21,297 bases of DNA from the NCBI GenBank assembly GCA_964512955.1, contig CAZEKX010000036.1, positions 1-21,297 of the forward strand, written 5' to 3'. Both the position numbers and the translations under genes were made by a program. This document shows positions 13,501-21,297 of this stretch, piece after piece. Position 1 is the stretch's first letter. Each line of letters begins with the position of its first letter. This DNA is from HGM04593 sp964512955 (GTDB lineage: Bacteria; Bacteroidota; Bacteroidia; Bacteroidales; Bacteroidaceae). The notes beneath the pieces are model-generated. The model was not told the DNA's origin and did not search any database. It was given only the letters and a program-made list of their open reading frames with translations.

Positions 13501-14372
13501 GAAAGTCCAATTTTTATTTTTAATGAATTTGCAGTCTTTTTACTACCACTAGCATAAACTCTATAATGCATTCTTATAGAATCGTCTGTAATTGTCGTAA
13601 ATCCCAACAATTGCATTTCAATTTTATTACCGTCGGAATCCGAGACCGCCAGAGGGGAAATACTAATACCTTTGCAAAGCACTATAATGTAATCACCTAC
13701 AAGTTCTGGTAGACTCACATTGTAAATACCGTTGTCATCAATACTTCCACCAATAGATAATTCATTTATATCAACGTCGAGTTCTTTTAGATACAAAAAA
13801 GGCGATGATTCAATGATTGGTAAATTTACCCCCAAGAGTTCTGTATATGAGACAAGTTTCTTTTGAGGATAGAAATCTGAACGAACACCTACATAGTACT
13901 CCTGTGAAATGCTTAAATCTAAAACTTCATTAAGGGTACCAAAACATGTCTTTACATCAAAATATAGGCGTTGTGATTTTTTTACTATTATCTCTACGGA
14001 GTAAAAATCCGAGTTATTCTGTCGCGTCATTATTGCCTCTTCGACTTCATTTTCTGTTCCATCATCGGTGTAAACACCATCTGTGTAAAATTCCAATGTC
14101 GCGCTCTTAACAAAATCAACAGCATTACGATATTCATCATTCACACGATATATAATATTAAGACGAACAGAAAAAGTGTATTCAGAATCCGTTTTTGATA
14201 TTAAAAGAGCATAAGGTTTACAGATAGCACTATTCCTAAAAGAGACAAAATCAACAGTTCCGGTTTTGCTCAAAAGTTCCGTTTTTTCGTCTTGTTCATA
14301 ATCAACATTCAAGTTTTGTTTTACAAGAAACTTATCGCGTCCAAACAAAAGAGAATCTATATTTTTACCCAT
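13497..14372 (-). CDS. Unknown beta-rich phage protein downstream of the fibre
   Basis: The ATG at 14370-14372 gives 291 residues beginning MGKNIDSLLFG; the longer frame starts with TTG at 14390 and is less likely. I recognise no family. The sequence alternates hydrophobic and polar residues as in beta-sandwich virion proteins: YTFSVRLNIIYRV, SATLEFYTDGV, VEIIVKKSQRLYFDVK, and a C-terminal region LPELVGDYIIVL to SLKIKIGLS that looks like an immunoglobulin- or jelly-roll-like module. No signal peptide or membrane helix is present. Lying 10 bases after the tail-fibre gene, it may be a receptor-binding partner, fibre tip or fibre chaperone; this is inferred from position only. Confidence 0.6.
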   Translation of the reverse strand: MGKNIDSLLFGRDKFLVKQNLNVDYEQDEKTELLSKTGTVDFVSFRNSAICKPYALLISKTDSEYTFSVRLNIIYRVNDEYRNAVDFVKSATLEFYTDGVYTDDGTENEVEEAIMTRQNNSDFYSVEIIVKKSQRLYFDVKTCFGTLNEVLDLSISQEYYVGVRSDFYPQKKLVSYTELLGVNLPIIESSPFLYLKELDVDINELSIGGSIDDNGIYNVSLPELVGDYIIVLCKGISISPLAVSDSDGNKIEMQLLGFTTITDDSIRMHYRVYASGSKKTANSLKIKIGLS

Positions 14373-14382
14373 AATAATTAAT

Positions 14383-15876
14383 TTAATCAAGAGTTATTGT
14401 TCCTAATCCTCCCCATTTTCCCCATAAATAATTGCCATTTGAGAAAATACCGGTTCGTATTCTTACTGTTGCCGGTATAATATCATTAGTAGGCATTCCA
14501 TTAGAAAGCGCAACAGGCAAAGAGTATAAGAATTGAGTACACTGTTTAGGGATTGTAACTCCCAACAGAGAAGATAGATAAGCCGATATAGAATAGTTAT
14601 TTATCACGAGTAATACAAAAGAGTCAAATTGAGTTGCTTCGTCAGTCAGTATGCCGCTGTATAGCCCGTTGTCTACGTAAGAGTTAACAGAAGTTGTCGT
14701 GCCAACCATCTTGATTCCCTGTAGAGTCTGCCATTCTTCCCATGCCGTGGAGGAAGGGGACATTAATGCCGCATAACTACTTGCATTTCCGGTTCTCAAA
14801 TACACATTGCCATCCGTGCCCACTCTGTTCGATAACATCAATATCTGTGTAATGCACACTTCGCTCGAGTTTATAGCACTGTCGAGAACATATAGTCTTC
14901 CGCTTATAGTATGCCCACTGGCCGCGTTACCGATAGGTAGACCATCGATATTGCTTGTCCTTTCTCCCGAAATGATGTAAACGCCCTGCCTGATAAAGTT
15001 ATTGATATGTGATGTAGAGCCCCATGTGATAGAGTTCACCTCCTGCAATTGTTTACTGAGAAGATTCGACAGACCAATAAATTTATCCTTTGACAATAAT
15101 CCTGCGTTATACACAGATGCTTCAGGAATTGATCTTGTTACAACCGTTTCACCACTTTTGTTTATAAGTTTCAATGTGTAGTTTGAATCTCCGGCAGTTC
15201 CCGCTATATCATATACAGCATTCCCCAGATCTGCCTCCACGACACATTTATTTAATTTTTCTTTGTCGGCGGCAGTCATCAGTCCTGCAGTAGTTTCCGA
15301 TGAAGGGTTCAAGATTAGGGGTGCTATTGCTTCACCATAAATATCATTAAATAGAATCTTTGTAGCCATGGTACCGCGCTCGATACCGATAGAATGAAAA
15401 GCCGATGTTGTATTCTTCCACGTACTCCAATTCGACTGTACATTGTGTAATTCAGTTACCGAAGAAGCACTTCCAGACCTTATATAAACCTTGGTCTTTC
15501 TGTTACCGTTGTCAATCAATAGAAGTCTTTGGATAACATAATAAACCTCTCCGGCAAACAAACTCAAAACAATGAGTCGTGCACAGAACTGACTTCCAAC
15601 ATTAATATCATCAGGCAATCCGTCGTTACTGTTTCTGGCACCCGATATGATATAAACGCCCTGTGTGGTATATTTGTAAAGTTTGCTATCACTGTTCCAG
15701 GACACAGGAATTCCCACCACCTTTGTTACATCCTGAAAGTCATTGTAAAAGGTTTCTATGGTGTCTAAAAAGTCGATGAAAAAACCGCCTAAACGTTTTG
15801 CGGTGTTTTCTTTTTCGGTCGACGCATCTCTTATTGTCGCTGCCAGTGATTTTAAAGCGGTGAACTTATCTTCCAT
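14383..15876 (-). CDS. Tail fibre protein with repeated pyocin-knob-like modules
   Basis: I start the gene at the ATG at 15874-15876 (MEDKFTALKS), giving 497 residues; the open frame extends 33 bases further only to a TTG. The N-terminal 60 residues are helical and probably trimerise or attach to the tail. Two clearly related modules follow: residues about 73-154 (GVYIISGARNSNDGLP to NWSTWK) and about 298-383 (GVYIISGERTSNIDGLP to AWEEWQ). Both have the pattern of the knob domain of pyocin and phage tail fibres. Between them is TTAGLMTAADKEKLN, a segment common in Bacteroidota fibre proteins. A third, divergent module ends in LWGKWGGLGT. It should recognise the host surface. Confidence 0.82.
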   Translation of the reverse strand: MEDKFTALKSLAATIRDASTEKENTAKRLGGFFIDFLDTIETFYNDFQDVTKVVGIPVSWNSDSKLYKYTTQGVYIISGARNSNDGLPDDINVGSQFCARLIVLSLFAGEVYYVIQRLLLIDNGNRKTKVYIRSGSASSVTELHNVQSNWSTWKNTTSAFHSIGIERGTMATKILFNDIYGEAIAPLILNPSSETTAGLMTAADKEKLNKCVVEADLGNAVYDIAGTAGDSNYTLKLINKSGETVVTRSIPEASVYNAGLLSKDKFIGLSNLLSKQLQEVNSITWGSTSHINNFIRQGVYIISGERTSNIDGLPIGNAASGHTISGRLYVLDSAINSSEVCITQILMLSNRVGTDGNVYLRTGNASSYAALMSPSSTAWEEWQTLQGIKMVGTTTSVNSYVDNGLYSGILTDEATQFDSFVLLVINNYSISAYLSSLLGVTIPKQCTQFLYSLPVALSNGMPTNDIIPATVRIRTGIFSNGNYLWGKWGGLGTITLD

Positions 15877-15942
15877 ATATTGGTATCTATTTTTCTGTAA
15901 CAGATACAAAACTATTTCCTCTTTTAGGTTTGTAAAAAGACA

Positions 15943-16371
15943 CTATTTTTTTAGTGCAGCACGCCCATCATGCAAAGCATCGCACACGGTATTTACTATG
16001 TCATGGGAATACAATTCAGCCATAGCACGTTGCAGAACCTGTATCGAAGAATACAAACGTGGAGAATACCAGTTCCTTCGTTCTCGCGGTTTTCCTAATT
16101 TGTGTTTCTTGCGATATGCCGGGGCTAAGAACTCTAAGTTGCCCCCATTACCACGTTTATATCCATTTCCTACACCGTATGCTTGGTAAATACCATAAGC
16201 GAGGAATTTAAGTAACGATGAATTTTCGCTCGACTCCCCCGACATCTCGCCTGCCAAAGAGCCGGTATCGACGATTCCATATCTGAATATCTTTTCTTTC
16301 CAGATTGTAATCATCATATCCGTCCATCCTTTTATGTACCCCTCTTGTGTATTGTCTGCTATTCTTCCCAT
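15943..16371 (-). CDS. Phage neck/HK97-gp10-like candidate
   Basis: The 142-residue protein begins MGRIADNTQEGYIKGWTDMM. It contains SLLKFLAYGIYQAYGVGNGYK, a Gly/Tyr-rich stretch like those of head-tail joining proteins, and the strongly basic KKHKLGKPRERRNW, then a C-terminal helix (SSIQVLQRAMAELYSHDIV). The size, basic character and position two to four genes after the portal fit an HK97 gp10-like neck or tail-completion protein, but the match is by general resemblance. It starts inside the end of the preceding gene (13-base overlap) and ends at a TAG preceded by seven adenines. Confidence 0.5.
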   Translation of the reverse strand: MGRIADNTQEGYIKGWTDMMITIWKEKIFRYGIVDTGSLAGEMSGESSENSSLLKFLAYGIYQAYGVGNGYKRGNGGNLEFLAPAYRKKHKLGKPRERRNWYSPRLYSSIQVLQRAMAELYSHDIVNTVCDALHDGRAALKK

Positions 16372-16856
16372 TCTTCGGCATTATAACAAAGGTTTTCGGG
16401 TTCCGAACATTCTACAATAAAATAGAGCCCTGTACACCCCGAAAACATATATCTGCCATACTCGCGATACAGTATTTTGTCGGTCTTCAGATAAGTAAGT
16501 TTTGCGGTATTTTCTTTATCTCTTAACAGTCGCGACACAACCTGTTTGAACACACTCCTGCAAACAGCAAGTTGTTCGGTTCTGTCTTTCATGTCGTCTA
16601 TTCTGTATCGTCGCATCAGCGATATTGTAAAGAGTCGCTGGTGGTAGTAACCGCCACCTCTGCCCTTAAATTCCTGTCCTTCTGTAGTGTCATCGAATAT
16701 AAAGAAACTCTTCTCCTTCCTGAACGACGATATAGCCTCTTCGAGGTTCTCAAGCCCCGAACATGTACAAAACTTAAAATCCTCTTTCTTGCATAATTTA
16801 TTTTTTGCGGAAAGGTTTTTGAAATATTCTTCGGCATCAAAAAGTTCCATATTCAT
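16359..16856 (-). CDS. Probable phage head-tail or tail-completion protein
   Basis: The 165-residue protein has no recognised motif. The N-terminal half includes FFIFDDTTEGQEFKGRGGGYYHQRLFTISLMRRY, an alpha/beta pattern with a glycine loop; the second half has a basic helical part (CRSVFKQVVSRLLRD) and a final beta-strand, GLYFIVECS. The length and alternating strands resemble tail-terminator-type proteins that lie between portal and tail genes, but this is a positional guess. Its ATG overlaps the stop of the preceding gene (ATGA). An ATG two codons later (MELFDAEE) would also serve. Confidence 0.5.
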   Translation of the reverse strand: MNMELFDAEEYFKNLSAKNKLCKKEDFKFCTCSGLENLEEAISSFRKEKSFFIFDDTTEGQEFKGRGGGYYHQRLFTISLMRRYRIDDMKDRTEQLAVCRSVFKQVVSRLLRDKENTAKLTYLKTDKILYREYGRYMFSGCTGLYFIVECSEPENLCYNAEEWEE

Positions 16857-17617
16857 TTTTTTATTGATTTTTTAAATTCCTCGGCTTCCCGTGCTTTTGC
16901 ATCGAGTTCTGTTAAGGCACGCCAGGTATCGATAGCCAACACATCTTTCTCCTTGGTGATATCACCACCGGTAAGCGCACGGATTTGTGCATTCATAGCA
17001 TCCTTAACCGATGTACTGCTTGCACTCTCCATGGGTTGAAAAAAGTTCGGAAATTCAGCGGCAAACAATGCTTTTATTTGTGTGAACCATTGTACTATTC
17101 CAAAAAGCATATAAGGTTGCAGAGCGGTTATATCATGATTCCCTTCAAAAATGTAGTTTGCCATGCGTACAATTGCCTCTCTGTTACGACTCATCAAGTA
17201 GCCCTGGTACAGGTTGTCCAACATTATAAATGTTTCAAACGGAACATCTCGCAACAGGTGGTTTATACTCTTGCATCCTTCATAATCTTCGAGCAATACA
17301 GGAACAGAGCCAGGCTCAAGTATCCATTCGATAGAATCACACATAGCAGTAAACTCTTCGGTAGAAATTGTAATTGAATGATGTCCACGATCTGTAACCA
17401 ATATACATAGATATAACCCGCTTTCGAGTTTACGCACAATTATAATGTTTGCAAAATAGCATACTATACGTACAAGTGCATTTGTAGCAGAATATGCCGA
17501 CAAAAATATGAGTACGGTCTTCAGTTGTCTCTGTGTCAGTTCTTGCCACGCCTTGGGGAATGTAAAATTCAGTACATTATCCGAAGAAAAAACAGGGGTC
17601 GTCTTTTTTGTTTTCAT
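16853..17617 (-). CDS. Unknown phage structural-region protein
   Basis: The 254-residue protein is not assigned. Its N-terminus has FPKAWQELTQRQLKTVLIFL, then a hydrophobic stretch (VRIVCYFANIIIV). The middle is helical, with FETFIMLDNLYQGYLMSR, and the C-terminus carries ALTGGDITKEKDVLAIDTWRALTELDAKAREAEEF, an amphipathic helical tail ending in lysines. The late-operon position suggests an assembly or chaperone role. Its ATG lies 41 bases inside the preceding gene, the longest overlap in the operon; the next in-frame ATG is far downstream, so the overlap appears genuine. Confidence 0.55.
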   Translation of the reverse strand: MKTKKTTPVFSSDNVLNFTFPKAWQELTQRQLKTVLIFLSAYSATNALVRIVCYFANIIIVRKLESGLYLCILVTDRGHHSITISTEEFTAMCDSIEWILEPGSVPVLLEDYEGCKSINHLLRDVPFETFIMLDNLYQGYLMSRNREAIVRMANYIFEGNHDITALQPYMLFGIVQWFTQIKALFAAEFPNFFQPMESASSTSVKDAMNAQIRALTGGDITKEKDVLAIDTWRALTELDAKAREAEEFKKSIKK

Positions 17618-18392
17618 ATTGTTCTTGTTTTAATGCCCGGTATGCTGAAGAGTTCTCAAATGTTGGAAATTCCTTTATATTTTTTATCAGATAGCGTATT
17701 ATGGAGTTTCTTAACGTCCGCATCTCATAATAAAGAGCCTCGCCAATATCTGCAATGATATATTGTTCAATCATTCGTATAAGAACTCGTTGGGACGCCG
17801 ACACTTCGGCACGTCGTATACATGTAAGCAATTCGTCAATTATTTCGTCACCTATTGCCTCTCTCAGTTCACTCTCCGAAATATCTATAGCCGGCATGTG
17901 TTCCATAAGTTCGCTGCGGTGTGCATTTGGGTATCCACACCTGCGAAACTGTCTTCCGCTCCAAAAGAACGACGAAAACAGTTCTTTTGCCTTCTCTGTA
18001 TCGTTCCATTGGTCATCATATCGCAAAAGAGCAATTATCTCGTCTATGGCATCATTATATGCTGCGCAAACAGCACTAAGCAACCGGTGCACTCTGTCGG
18101 CACTTGCCGGTACCACATTCGATGTGCTGACAACACCAAATCCGGTAGGAGTGAGTACCAGGTCGAGGTGAGGAATGGCTATACTATATGCATAAAGGCA
18201 AACAGCACGTTCATAGAAGTAAAGAATTCTATCGGGTATGGCATCAAATACCGACAATCCCAATTTCTCTGTTATGAAATTCTCTGCAACCTCTAGTTCC
18301 GAGGTAACAGCGTCAAAAACCGCGTTGTCGGCATTTGTTGCCGACGAAACGTGTTTTTCAAAAATCTCCCGGGTAATAATAAGTTTATTCAT
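17577..18392 (-). CDS. Probable head-tail connector-region protein
   Basis: I place the start at the ATG at 18390-18392 (MNKLIITREIFEKHV), giving 271 residues; the frame extends 24 bases further, inside the portal gene. The protein is almost wholly helical and cytosolic: AVFDAVTSELEVAENFITEKLG, ERAVCLYAYSIAIPHLDLVL, then TPTGFGVVST, and a second helical half (SELREAIGDEIIDELLTCIRR, YLIKNIKEFPTF). I have seen this organisation in Bacteroidota prophages right after the portal, where a gp6-like connector is normal; the family name is uncertain. It overlaps the portal end by 8 bases. Confidence 0.6.
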   Translation of the reverse strand: MNKLIITREIFEKHVSSATNADNAVFDAVTSELEVAENFITEKLGLSVFDAIPDRILYFYERAVCLYAYSIAIPHLDLVLTPTGFGVVSTSNVVPASADRVHRLLSAVCAAYNDAIDEIIALLRYDDQWNDTEKAKELFSSFFWSGRQFRRCGYPNAHRSELMEHMPAIDISESELREAIGDEIIDELLTCIRRAEVSASQRVLIRMIEQYIIADIGEALYYEMRTLRNSIIRYLIKNIKEFPTFENSSAYRALKQEQYENKKDDPCFFFG

Positions 18393-19764
18393 CGTTAGGG
18401 TCTTTTTCGGTGTCATTGTTCATTGAAACTTTCTTTGCATCACTCTTTTTGTCGAGTGTAGTAAGCATTATAAGCGGAACATCGGGGTAGACATCCCATT
18501 CATTGTAGCCTATGACCACGTTATGAGGTTTTGCCAGAATATCGTGCGGTGCTTTTTCGAGACTCTGTTTGAGTGTAAAAAGTTCACGCTTATCGCTACC
18601 CGAATTGTTGCTCTGCGACTTGCCGGGTACCGCTCCCACCAGGTTTGGGTGAATGTTGTCGGCATAGCAAATAGTGTTTGCCGATTCCTGAATATCATCG
18701 GACCAATCGCCACCCTCTTTGTTTCCGGCAAGAGAATTTATTTTTATCATTGAAATCTCCCTACCGTCAGGGTTCTGATAAAAACCCGAAATCCACACCT
18801 TGCCACTGTTTTCTATGCCTGTAACAAAGTTCTTTATATTCTCATATTCCTTTTTTATGCGTTCTCTTTTCTCCACAGGGTCATATATCCCCTCGCCTGA
18901 GCATATTTGCTCCCAATAGTCCTTATGTACCTCTACATGATATTTTATGCTTGTAGAGTTACGCAGTTTGGCTTTCTTTCCAACACCAATAAGGCGTTTT
19001 ATGTCGTACCAGTCGCCCCTGAGTATCGATGTATAGTAAGGAACCGGGTAGTACTGTAATCCCGGTGTGGGAAAGCGAGAAACAATGGCGAATTTACTCT
19101 CCTTGGTCCTTACCCGGCACAGTCCGTCTTCTCCCGGTTCCCTACCCATCAACACAAGCAAATTGCCAAGTGGGTCTTTCTGATCGAGCAATCTTATAAC
19201 TTCAATATCTTCACCGTTTGATATGCCATCTCTGAAGTTGCCATAGAAAACATGGTTTATTCGTCCGTATTTGTCGGCTTCCTCAAAACGGCAGTAACAC
19301 GCCTCTTTATGGCGTATTTTTACAATCCTTTTTCTGTCCTTCGAAAGAATGATGACTGCTACCGCAAAAAAGAAGTATTTAAGGTCGGTGGTTTGCTCGA
19401 GAAAGAATTCAGCCAGACTGTTACGCATCATAAATGTTCTTATCTCAGCATTTTTTGTAGGTTCATCGGTTGCCACATCTACATATCTGAGCCCATTACC
19501 ATAGCAGGTGAGAATATTGAAGAACTTGTTTTGCGACATAATTTCATCCTTTCCAATCTGTCGTATCAGGTTATACGGCAGTTGGTCATCGGCACCAAAT
19601 GGAATATATTTGTAATCGGTGCCGGGTATGCAAATGGAATTACCAAATACCTCTTCGTCAAAAACGGTTGCCGAATCCTCTACCGTTTCAATACTGCACA
19701 ATACAGAATCTTTTATCTCAAAGACTTTGGAGCCCGGCATCCAACTTTCATCTTTTGTTTTCAT
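18385..19764 (-). CDS. Phage portal protein
   Basis: The 459-residue protein has the features of a portal, the dodecameric ring at one capsid vertex through which DNA passes. Residues about 50-70 include the motif YIPFGADDQLPYNLIRQI. The centre carries PVPYYTSILRGDWYDIKRLIGVGKKAKLRN, and the C-terminal half has a long helix (KRERIKKEYENIKNF), then DDIQESANTICYADNIHPNLVG, AVPGKSQSNNSGSDKREL and LFTLKQSLE, the pattern found where portal subunits pack around the channel. Its ATG overlaps the stop of the preceding gene (ATGA). No terminase gene lies directly upstream, which is unusual. Confidence 0.78.
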   Translation of the reverse strand: MKTKDESWMPGSKVFEIKDSVLCSIETVEDSATVFDEEVFGNSICIPGTDYKYIPFGADDQLPYNLIRQIGKDEIMSQNKFFNILTCYGNGLRYVDVATDEPTKNAEIRTFMMRNSLAEFFLEQTTDLKYFFFAVAVIILSKDRKRIVKIRHKEACYCRFEEADKYGRINHVFYGNFRDGISNGEDIEVIRLLDQKDPLGNLLVLMGREPGEDGLCRVRTKESKFAIVSRFPTPGLQYYPVPYYTSILRGDWYDIKRLIGVGKKAKLRNSTSIKYHVEVHKDYWEQICSGEGIYDPVEKRERIKKEYENIKNFVTGIENSGKVWISGFYQNPDGREISMIKINSLAGNKEGGDWSDDIQESANTICYADNIHPNLVGAVPGKSQSNNSGSDKRELFTLKQSLEKAPHDILAKPHNVVIGYNEWDVYPDVPLIMLTTLDKKSDAKKVSMNNDTEKDPNDE

Positions 19765-19997
19765 CGATATATTGTTTTTCCGTTAATCTCAAAAAGTGTA
19801 ATATCTCTAAATTCGCGTATCTCGTTGTTTGGGAAGCGTACCTTGTGAGTACCACCACGTCGATATGTCGATATGCATACCACACCCTTGTAGTGCAGAA
19901 TATCCCCGGTTGACAATTTCCAGAGACGCAAATCAACCGGCTGCTTGCTCTCGAGCAAATGAATTGCCTCTTTGTAGTGAATAGTTCTATTCTCCAT
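19761..19997 (-). CDS. Small beta-rich phage protein
   Basis: The 78-residue product is unrecognised. It has a short helical start (HYKEAIHLLESKQ), then a strand-turn pattern: LRLWKLSTGDILHYKGVVCISTYRRGGTHKVRF and REFRDITLFEINGKTIYR. It resembles a small SH3-like barrel. Both ends overlap neighbours by ATGA, so it is translated with the gene before it and the portal after it. A portal accessory or assembly role is possible from position. Confidence 0.6.
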   Translation of the reverse strand: MENRTIHYKEAIHLLESKQPVDLRLWKLSTGDILHYKGVVCISTYRRGGTHKVRFPNNEIREFRDITLFEINGKTIYR

Positions 19998-21028
19998 CAG
20001 TTAAAAGTAGTATCAAATGTGTCATCAAATAATTTAACCGGTCTCGCAATCTTAAGCAATGCGGTTACAGGTGTACAACGACGATAGGTGTATTCAAACG
20101 TTGGCAATACATTGTCATCATTGCTGTATTTAATTTCGCTTTCTGTGAGCACCACAGCATCGCCTGTGTTCCCATGGGAGTCTAGTAAAAATATAGTCGT
20201 TGCACGACCCAAATCCATTCCAAGCCTAAGCATGTTGCCAAGCAACACACCACTATTGGCTTTGAATAATTCAGTATCTTCAATATCATACTGTTTATAC
20301 ATCCCATCGATATAAGCCTGTGAGCGTTTTATATCGTATTCCGTCTCCTGTATTCCGGTGAGGTATATTGTCTCCCAACAGTCGAAGTTGTTCCTGAAGA
20401 GCAATGCCGGTTCTGCCAATGGCAATGTATCATCCACCTCAAGAGTGAACAGGCGTTGCCCGGCATGTATGGCAATGCTCACAATGGCTCCTTTGCTCTC
20501 ATCGATGAACTGTTTCGGTGACACATCTACCATGTTCACACTATCCATGGTAACGCTGTCTGCAGGCAGAAGTTCCACGGTGTATGTCGTAACTGTCTCA
20601 TTGGCATAATAAGAGACGTCGGCATATACATTGCAACTCTCTTGCGGGTAGAACGACAGAGTCTCATATCGCGCGAGTGATGTTTTTTTAGAGGTCATTA
20701 ATATTGTAAGGAAGAACGAAGGCAGGAACTCTTCGGCACTCTCCGAGATGCGAATTGCGGTTTTAAATACTCGCACATCGATGCTCTCTTCACCAAACGT
20801 AAAGGTGAAATCCGAGAATACATCCTCTATATACGCCTCTACAAGTCTCTTAATATTGTATATCACAATATCTCCATTGTTTCCGGGAATGTAGTCGGCA
20901 GCAAAAACAGTAACCCCGTTGTTCGATATCATAACACGTAACGAAGCATCATTCACACCCGATATGTGAATGATGTCAAGTTCGGTCGAGAAAATTATAT
21001 TGTTGTTAATGTTATGTGATATCGCCAT
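19997..21028 (-). CDS. Unknown beta-rich phage structural protein, first gene of the operon
   Basis: I start at the ATG at 21026-21028 (MAISHNINNN), giving 343 residues. The frame opens 75 bases earlier (MSKQTFF), but that part would cover the promoter box at 21044-21051. I cannot name the family. The protein has alternating strands throughout: IDIRVFKTAI-type patterns near 90, TTYTVELLPAD, IVSIAIHAGQRLFTLEVDD, and a C-terminal ATTIFLLDSHGNTGDAVVLTESEI, suggesting a beta-sandwich virion protein such as a distal tail or baseplate component. No signal peptide is present once the shorter start is used. It opens the late operon. Confidence 0.65.
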   Translation of the reverse strand: MAISHNINNNIIFSTELDIIHISGVNDASLRVMISNNGVTVFAADYIPGNNGDIVIYNIKRLVEAYIEDVFSDFTFTFGEESIDVRVFKTAIRISESAEEFLPSFFLTILMTSKKTSLARYETLSFYPQESCNVYADVSYYANETVTTYTVELLPADSVTMDSVNMVDVSPKQFIDESKGAIVSIAIHAGQRLFTLEVDDTLPLAEPALLFRNNFDCWETIYLTGIQETEYDIKRSQAYIDGMYKQYDIEDTELFKANSGVLLGNMLRLGMDLGRATTIFLLDSHGNTGDAVVLTESEIKYSNDDNVLPTFEYTYRRCTPVTALLKIARPVKLFDDTFDTTFN

Positions 21029-21043
21029 CTGTATTATTTTCTT

Positions 21044-21051
21044 CGAAAGTA
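21044..21051 (-). promoter_or_regulatory. Probable -7 box of the phage late operon
   Basis: On the minus strand the sequence reads TACTTTCG, one mismatch from TAnnTTTG; 20 bases upstream there is only a TTTT. Transcription would start near 21037, leaving a leader of about 10 bases before the ATG at 21028. It supports the shorter start of the first late gene. Confidence 0.45.
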
Positions 21052-21091
21052 CAAAGGCGCACAATAACCTAAAAAGACAAAGGAAAAAAGT

Positions 21092-21196
21092 TTGTTTGCT
21101 CAATACATAAGCGGTACAAATAAACCATCAAAACAACGTTTTGAAGAAATTCTACAAGTTATCCGAACAATAGGCAGCGAATTGGCAACTGTGTAG
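21092..21196 (+). CDS. Possible small protein, HTH-like fragment
   Basis: A TTG at 21092 preceded by AAAGGA (a fair ribosome site) opens a 34-residue frame: FAQYISGTNKPSKQRFEEIL, then QVIRTIGSELATV. The pattern SGxxxPSxxRxxxIL-IxxIGxEL recalls the C-terminal part of small Bacteroidota phage or ICE helix-turn-helix regulators. It is divergent from the late operon. It may be an intact micro-ORF, a decayed regulator, or chance. Confidence 0.3.
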   Translation: MFAQYISGTNKPSKQRFEEILQVIRTIGSELATV

Positions 21197-21242
21197 ATGC
21201 ACAACCCATACCGTATAAGATATTTCAATAACTGCACAAAAA

Positions 21243-21271
21243 TGTCGGAGGCTTTTTTATTTCCCCCGACA
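21243..21271 (-). terminator. Hairpin at window edge, terminator of a gene to the right
   Basis: TGTCGG (21243-21248) pairs with CCGACA (21266-21271), and two further G-C pairs follow one mismatch. On the minus strand the stem is followed by TTTTT, so it would end a minus-strand transcript entering from beyond the right edge. This implies the late operon starts its own transcript at about 21037. Confidence 0.55.
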
Positions 21272-21297
21272 CCTAAAGGGGGCGAGTTCCCAGATTC

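Larger units (their letters stand above)
9887..21297. mobile_element. Prophage (left end and late region; right end outside window)
   Basis: The element starts at the 3' end of tRNA-Ser with a tyrosine integrase and continues with about 10 kb of minus-strand structural and lysis genes: portal, connector candidates, fibre, holin, lysozyme and spanin candidate. The tRNA stays intact, as expected when a phage integrates into a tRNA 3' end and restores it. No second copy of the tRNA 3' sequence occurs in the window, so the right attachment site must be further right. Terminase, capsid, tail tube and tape measure genes are not present here. Whether it is a complete prophage or a remnant cannot be decided from this window. 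Confidence 0.82.

Noticed and set aside
21091..21297. Right prophage end at the window edge
   Set aside because: No copy of the tRNA-Ser 3' sequence is present; only a hairpin and A/T-rich sequence are seen.

Overview
The window looks like chromosome of a gut-type Bacteroidales bacterium carrying an integrated phage. Supporting signs are Bacteroidota-type promoters (TTTG and TAnnTTTG boxes) at several genes, a BspA-like leucine-rich-repeat lipoprotein, a BT0820-type HAD phosphatase, a stand-alone RyR-domain protein and a Bacteroides-style tyrosine recombinase. These assignments come from reading the translations; no database search was possible.

Region 1 (1-5101, + strand) is strikingly A/T-rich up to about 4720. 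It holds two related proteins with the formylglycine-generating-enzyme (SUMF1/FGE) fold (the second a lipoprotein, the first with no visible signal peptide), a 660-residue BspA-type LRR lipoprotein, a cytosolic TIR-coiled coil-zinc ribbon protein and a 96-residue RyR-domain protein. A perfect bidirectional hairpin terminator closes the block. The TIR/RyR pair is the best candidate here for an uncharacterised signalling or defence module, because TIR domains can make NAD+-derived nucleotides and animal ryanodine receptors are linked to cADPR.

Region 2 (5216-9886) is ordinary chromosome: a SulP anion transporter with a STAS domain and a 22-bp palindrome at its promoter, a tyrosine recombinase, an AlkD-like DNA glycosylase, a HAD phosphatase and tRNA-Ser(CGA).

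Region 3 (9887 to the right edge) reads as a prophage inserted at the 3' end of tRNA-Ser. Its integrase (+) lies next to the tRNA. A tightly overlapping minus-strand operon runs towards it: a beta-rich structural protein, a small protein, portal, several connector or neck candidates, a tail fibre with repeated knob modules, two unknowns, a PI-PLC-like protein, holin, T4-type lysozyme and a lipoprotein with a C-terminal membrane anchor that fits a unimolecular spanin. Terminase, major capsid and tape measure are not in the window; they may lie beyond its right edge, which would be an unusual order relative to the portal. The second attachment site is not in view.
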